Part shown: positions 63,421-64,000 of the stretch, piece by piece
How the letters are laid out: every line of letters begins with the position of its first letter
Numbering within the stretch: the first letter of the stretch is position 1
Origin: Paenibacillus caui
GTDB lineage: Bacteria > Bacillota > Bacilli > Paenibacillales > Paenibacillaceae
Length of the DNA: 64,000 nt
Assembly: GCF_019904135.1 (NCBI RefSeq)
Contig: NZ_JAIOGQ010000027.1
Coordinates: 1-64,000 of the forward strand
Direction of reading: 5' to 3'
The notes under the pieces: model-generated
Told to the model about the DNA's origin: nothing
What the model saw: the letters and a program-made list of their open reading frames with translations, nothing else
The model's database searches: none
Translations under genes and position numbers: made by a program

Positions 63421-64000
63421 ATGGGTGAAACGGACAAAGATTTAATGGACAGCGATACCAAGTACATCGTCTCCGGAGACTCGATCTCCAAGGGCGTGAT
63501 TTACGATGAGGCCAGAAGCAAATATGTGATTTTGGAGGACAATTATGTTTCTCTTCTGCAGAATAAGCTGAAGGGCGCGATCCGAAATACGGCCCGATTC
63601 GGAAATACGCTGATGAAGGGAATCGTGAATTTGAGGAAAGATGTGCTGAAAGACAAGCCGAATATCGTTCTTATTGAGTACGGCGGGAACGATTGCGATT
63701 TTAACTGGAACGAAATAGCCGTCAAGCCCGATTCGGAACATTTTCCCAAAACGGATTTTTCGATGTTCGAGAAGATGCTCACAGAAACGATCGAGTTTCT
63801 GAAAAACCAGCAAATTACGCCCATTCTGATGAACCTGCCGCCCCTTAATGCGGATAAATATTTTAAATGGGTGAGCGGCAACAATCCCGACGCGGAAATG
63901 AACATTATGAAATGGCTCGGAAGCGTGACCAAAATCTATTGGTGGCAGGAACGGTACAATTCGATCATTTTGAAAGTATCGGAAATGACCAAGACAAAAA
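63421..64000 (+). CDS. SGNH/GDSL-family hydrolase, cut by the window end
   Basis: 193 codons up to the edge, no stop. Block I IVSGDSISKG has the catalytic Ser; block III EYGGNDCDF has the oxyanion Gly and Asn. The Asp-x-x-His block lies beyond the window. No signal peptide, so a cytoplasmic esterase or acyl hydrolase is likely. AAAAGGGATG precedes the ATG at a rather long distance. Confidence 0.82.
   Translation, partial: MGETDKDLMDSDTKYIVSGDSISKGVIYDEARSKYVILEDNYVSLLQNKLKGAIRNTARFGNTLMKGIVNLRKDVLKDKPNIVLIEYGGNDCDFNWNEIAVKPDSEHFPKTDFSMFEKMLTETIEFLKNQQITPILMNLPPLNADKYFKWVSGNNPDAEMNIMKWLGSVTKIYWWQERYNSIILKVSEMTKTK

Overview
The window looks like the chromosome of a Gram-positive, spore-forming Firmicute, most likely Paenibacillus or a close relative. 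The evidence is strong AGGAGG-type ribosome sites, frequent GTG and TTG starts, an SLH-domain glycosidase, YtaF, a DivIVA-domain protein, Lrp and LacI regulators, a TPP riboswitch, a quinol oxidase of Qox type and the futalosine menaquinone genes mqnB and mqnD. Most of the window is moderately GC-rich housekeeping and accessory sequence. Two AT-rich patches (about 1-1600 and 3690-4310) hold secreted proteins of unknown function and look acquired.

Layout. 1-4300: a frameshifted subtilase lipoprotein with a partner protein, dps, a DivIVA-domain gene, an MFS remnant and an orphan secreted protein. 4300-9900: an unidentified structured RNA segment, ytaF, a two-gene unit of an isoprenoid-synthase-like enzyme and an NHLP-leader RiPP precursor, a convergent membrane histidine kinase, and a cyclophilin lipoprotein. 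10-17 kb: a degenerate LRAT-like protein, RidA, the qoxABCD operon and a split ThrE-type exporter. 18-26 kb: an SLH-GH18 glycosidase, a MalY/PatB aminotransferase and a very large multimodular GH32 fructanase with LacI-type operators upstream. 26.5-41 kb: an exonuclease-BRCT protein, an M15 peptidase, thiMD under a TPP riboswitch, an aldo/keto reductase, leucine dehydrogenase, nrdIEF under NrdR boxes, a mismatch glycosylase, an Lrp regulator, a polysaccharide deacetylase and mqnBD. 41-50 kb: a sugar region (AraC regulator, GH36 alpha-galactosidase, PTS IIA, GH13 alpha-glucosidase, sucrose-6-phosphate hydrolase, PTS IIBC, LacI repressor with three operators) in which three genes are broken. 50-64 kb: a cupin, an ABC-2 exporter, an interrupted GNAT acetyltransferase, a two-component system with a small membrane protein, a CWB2 lipoprotein, hflX with a regulatory leader, a HAD phosphatase, a gutted IS200/IS605 element, a membrane protein and a partial SGNH hydrolase.

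Two places deserve most attention. First, a 14-codon leader peptide containing an RLRF segment, followed by competing hairpins and an intrinsic terminator, lies directly upstream of hflX. This resembles macrolide-sensing attenuation of the ErmD-leader type, here apparently controlling a ribosome-rescue GTPase. Second, a class I isoprenoid-synthase-like protein sits immediately before an NHLP-type precursor whose short core ends in tryptophan. That pairing suggests a terpenoid-modified peptide, loosely analogous to ComQ/ComX but with an unrelated leader.

The window also carries an unusual number of lesions: two in-frame TGA codons, at least three frameshifts, and two internal deletions. Either several accessory genes are decaying or the assembly contains small errors. 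The sequence alone cannot decide between these.
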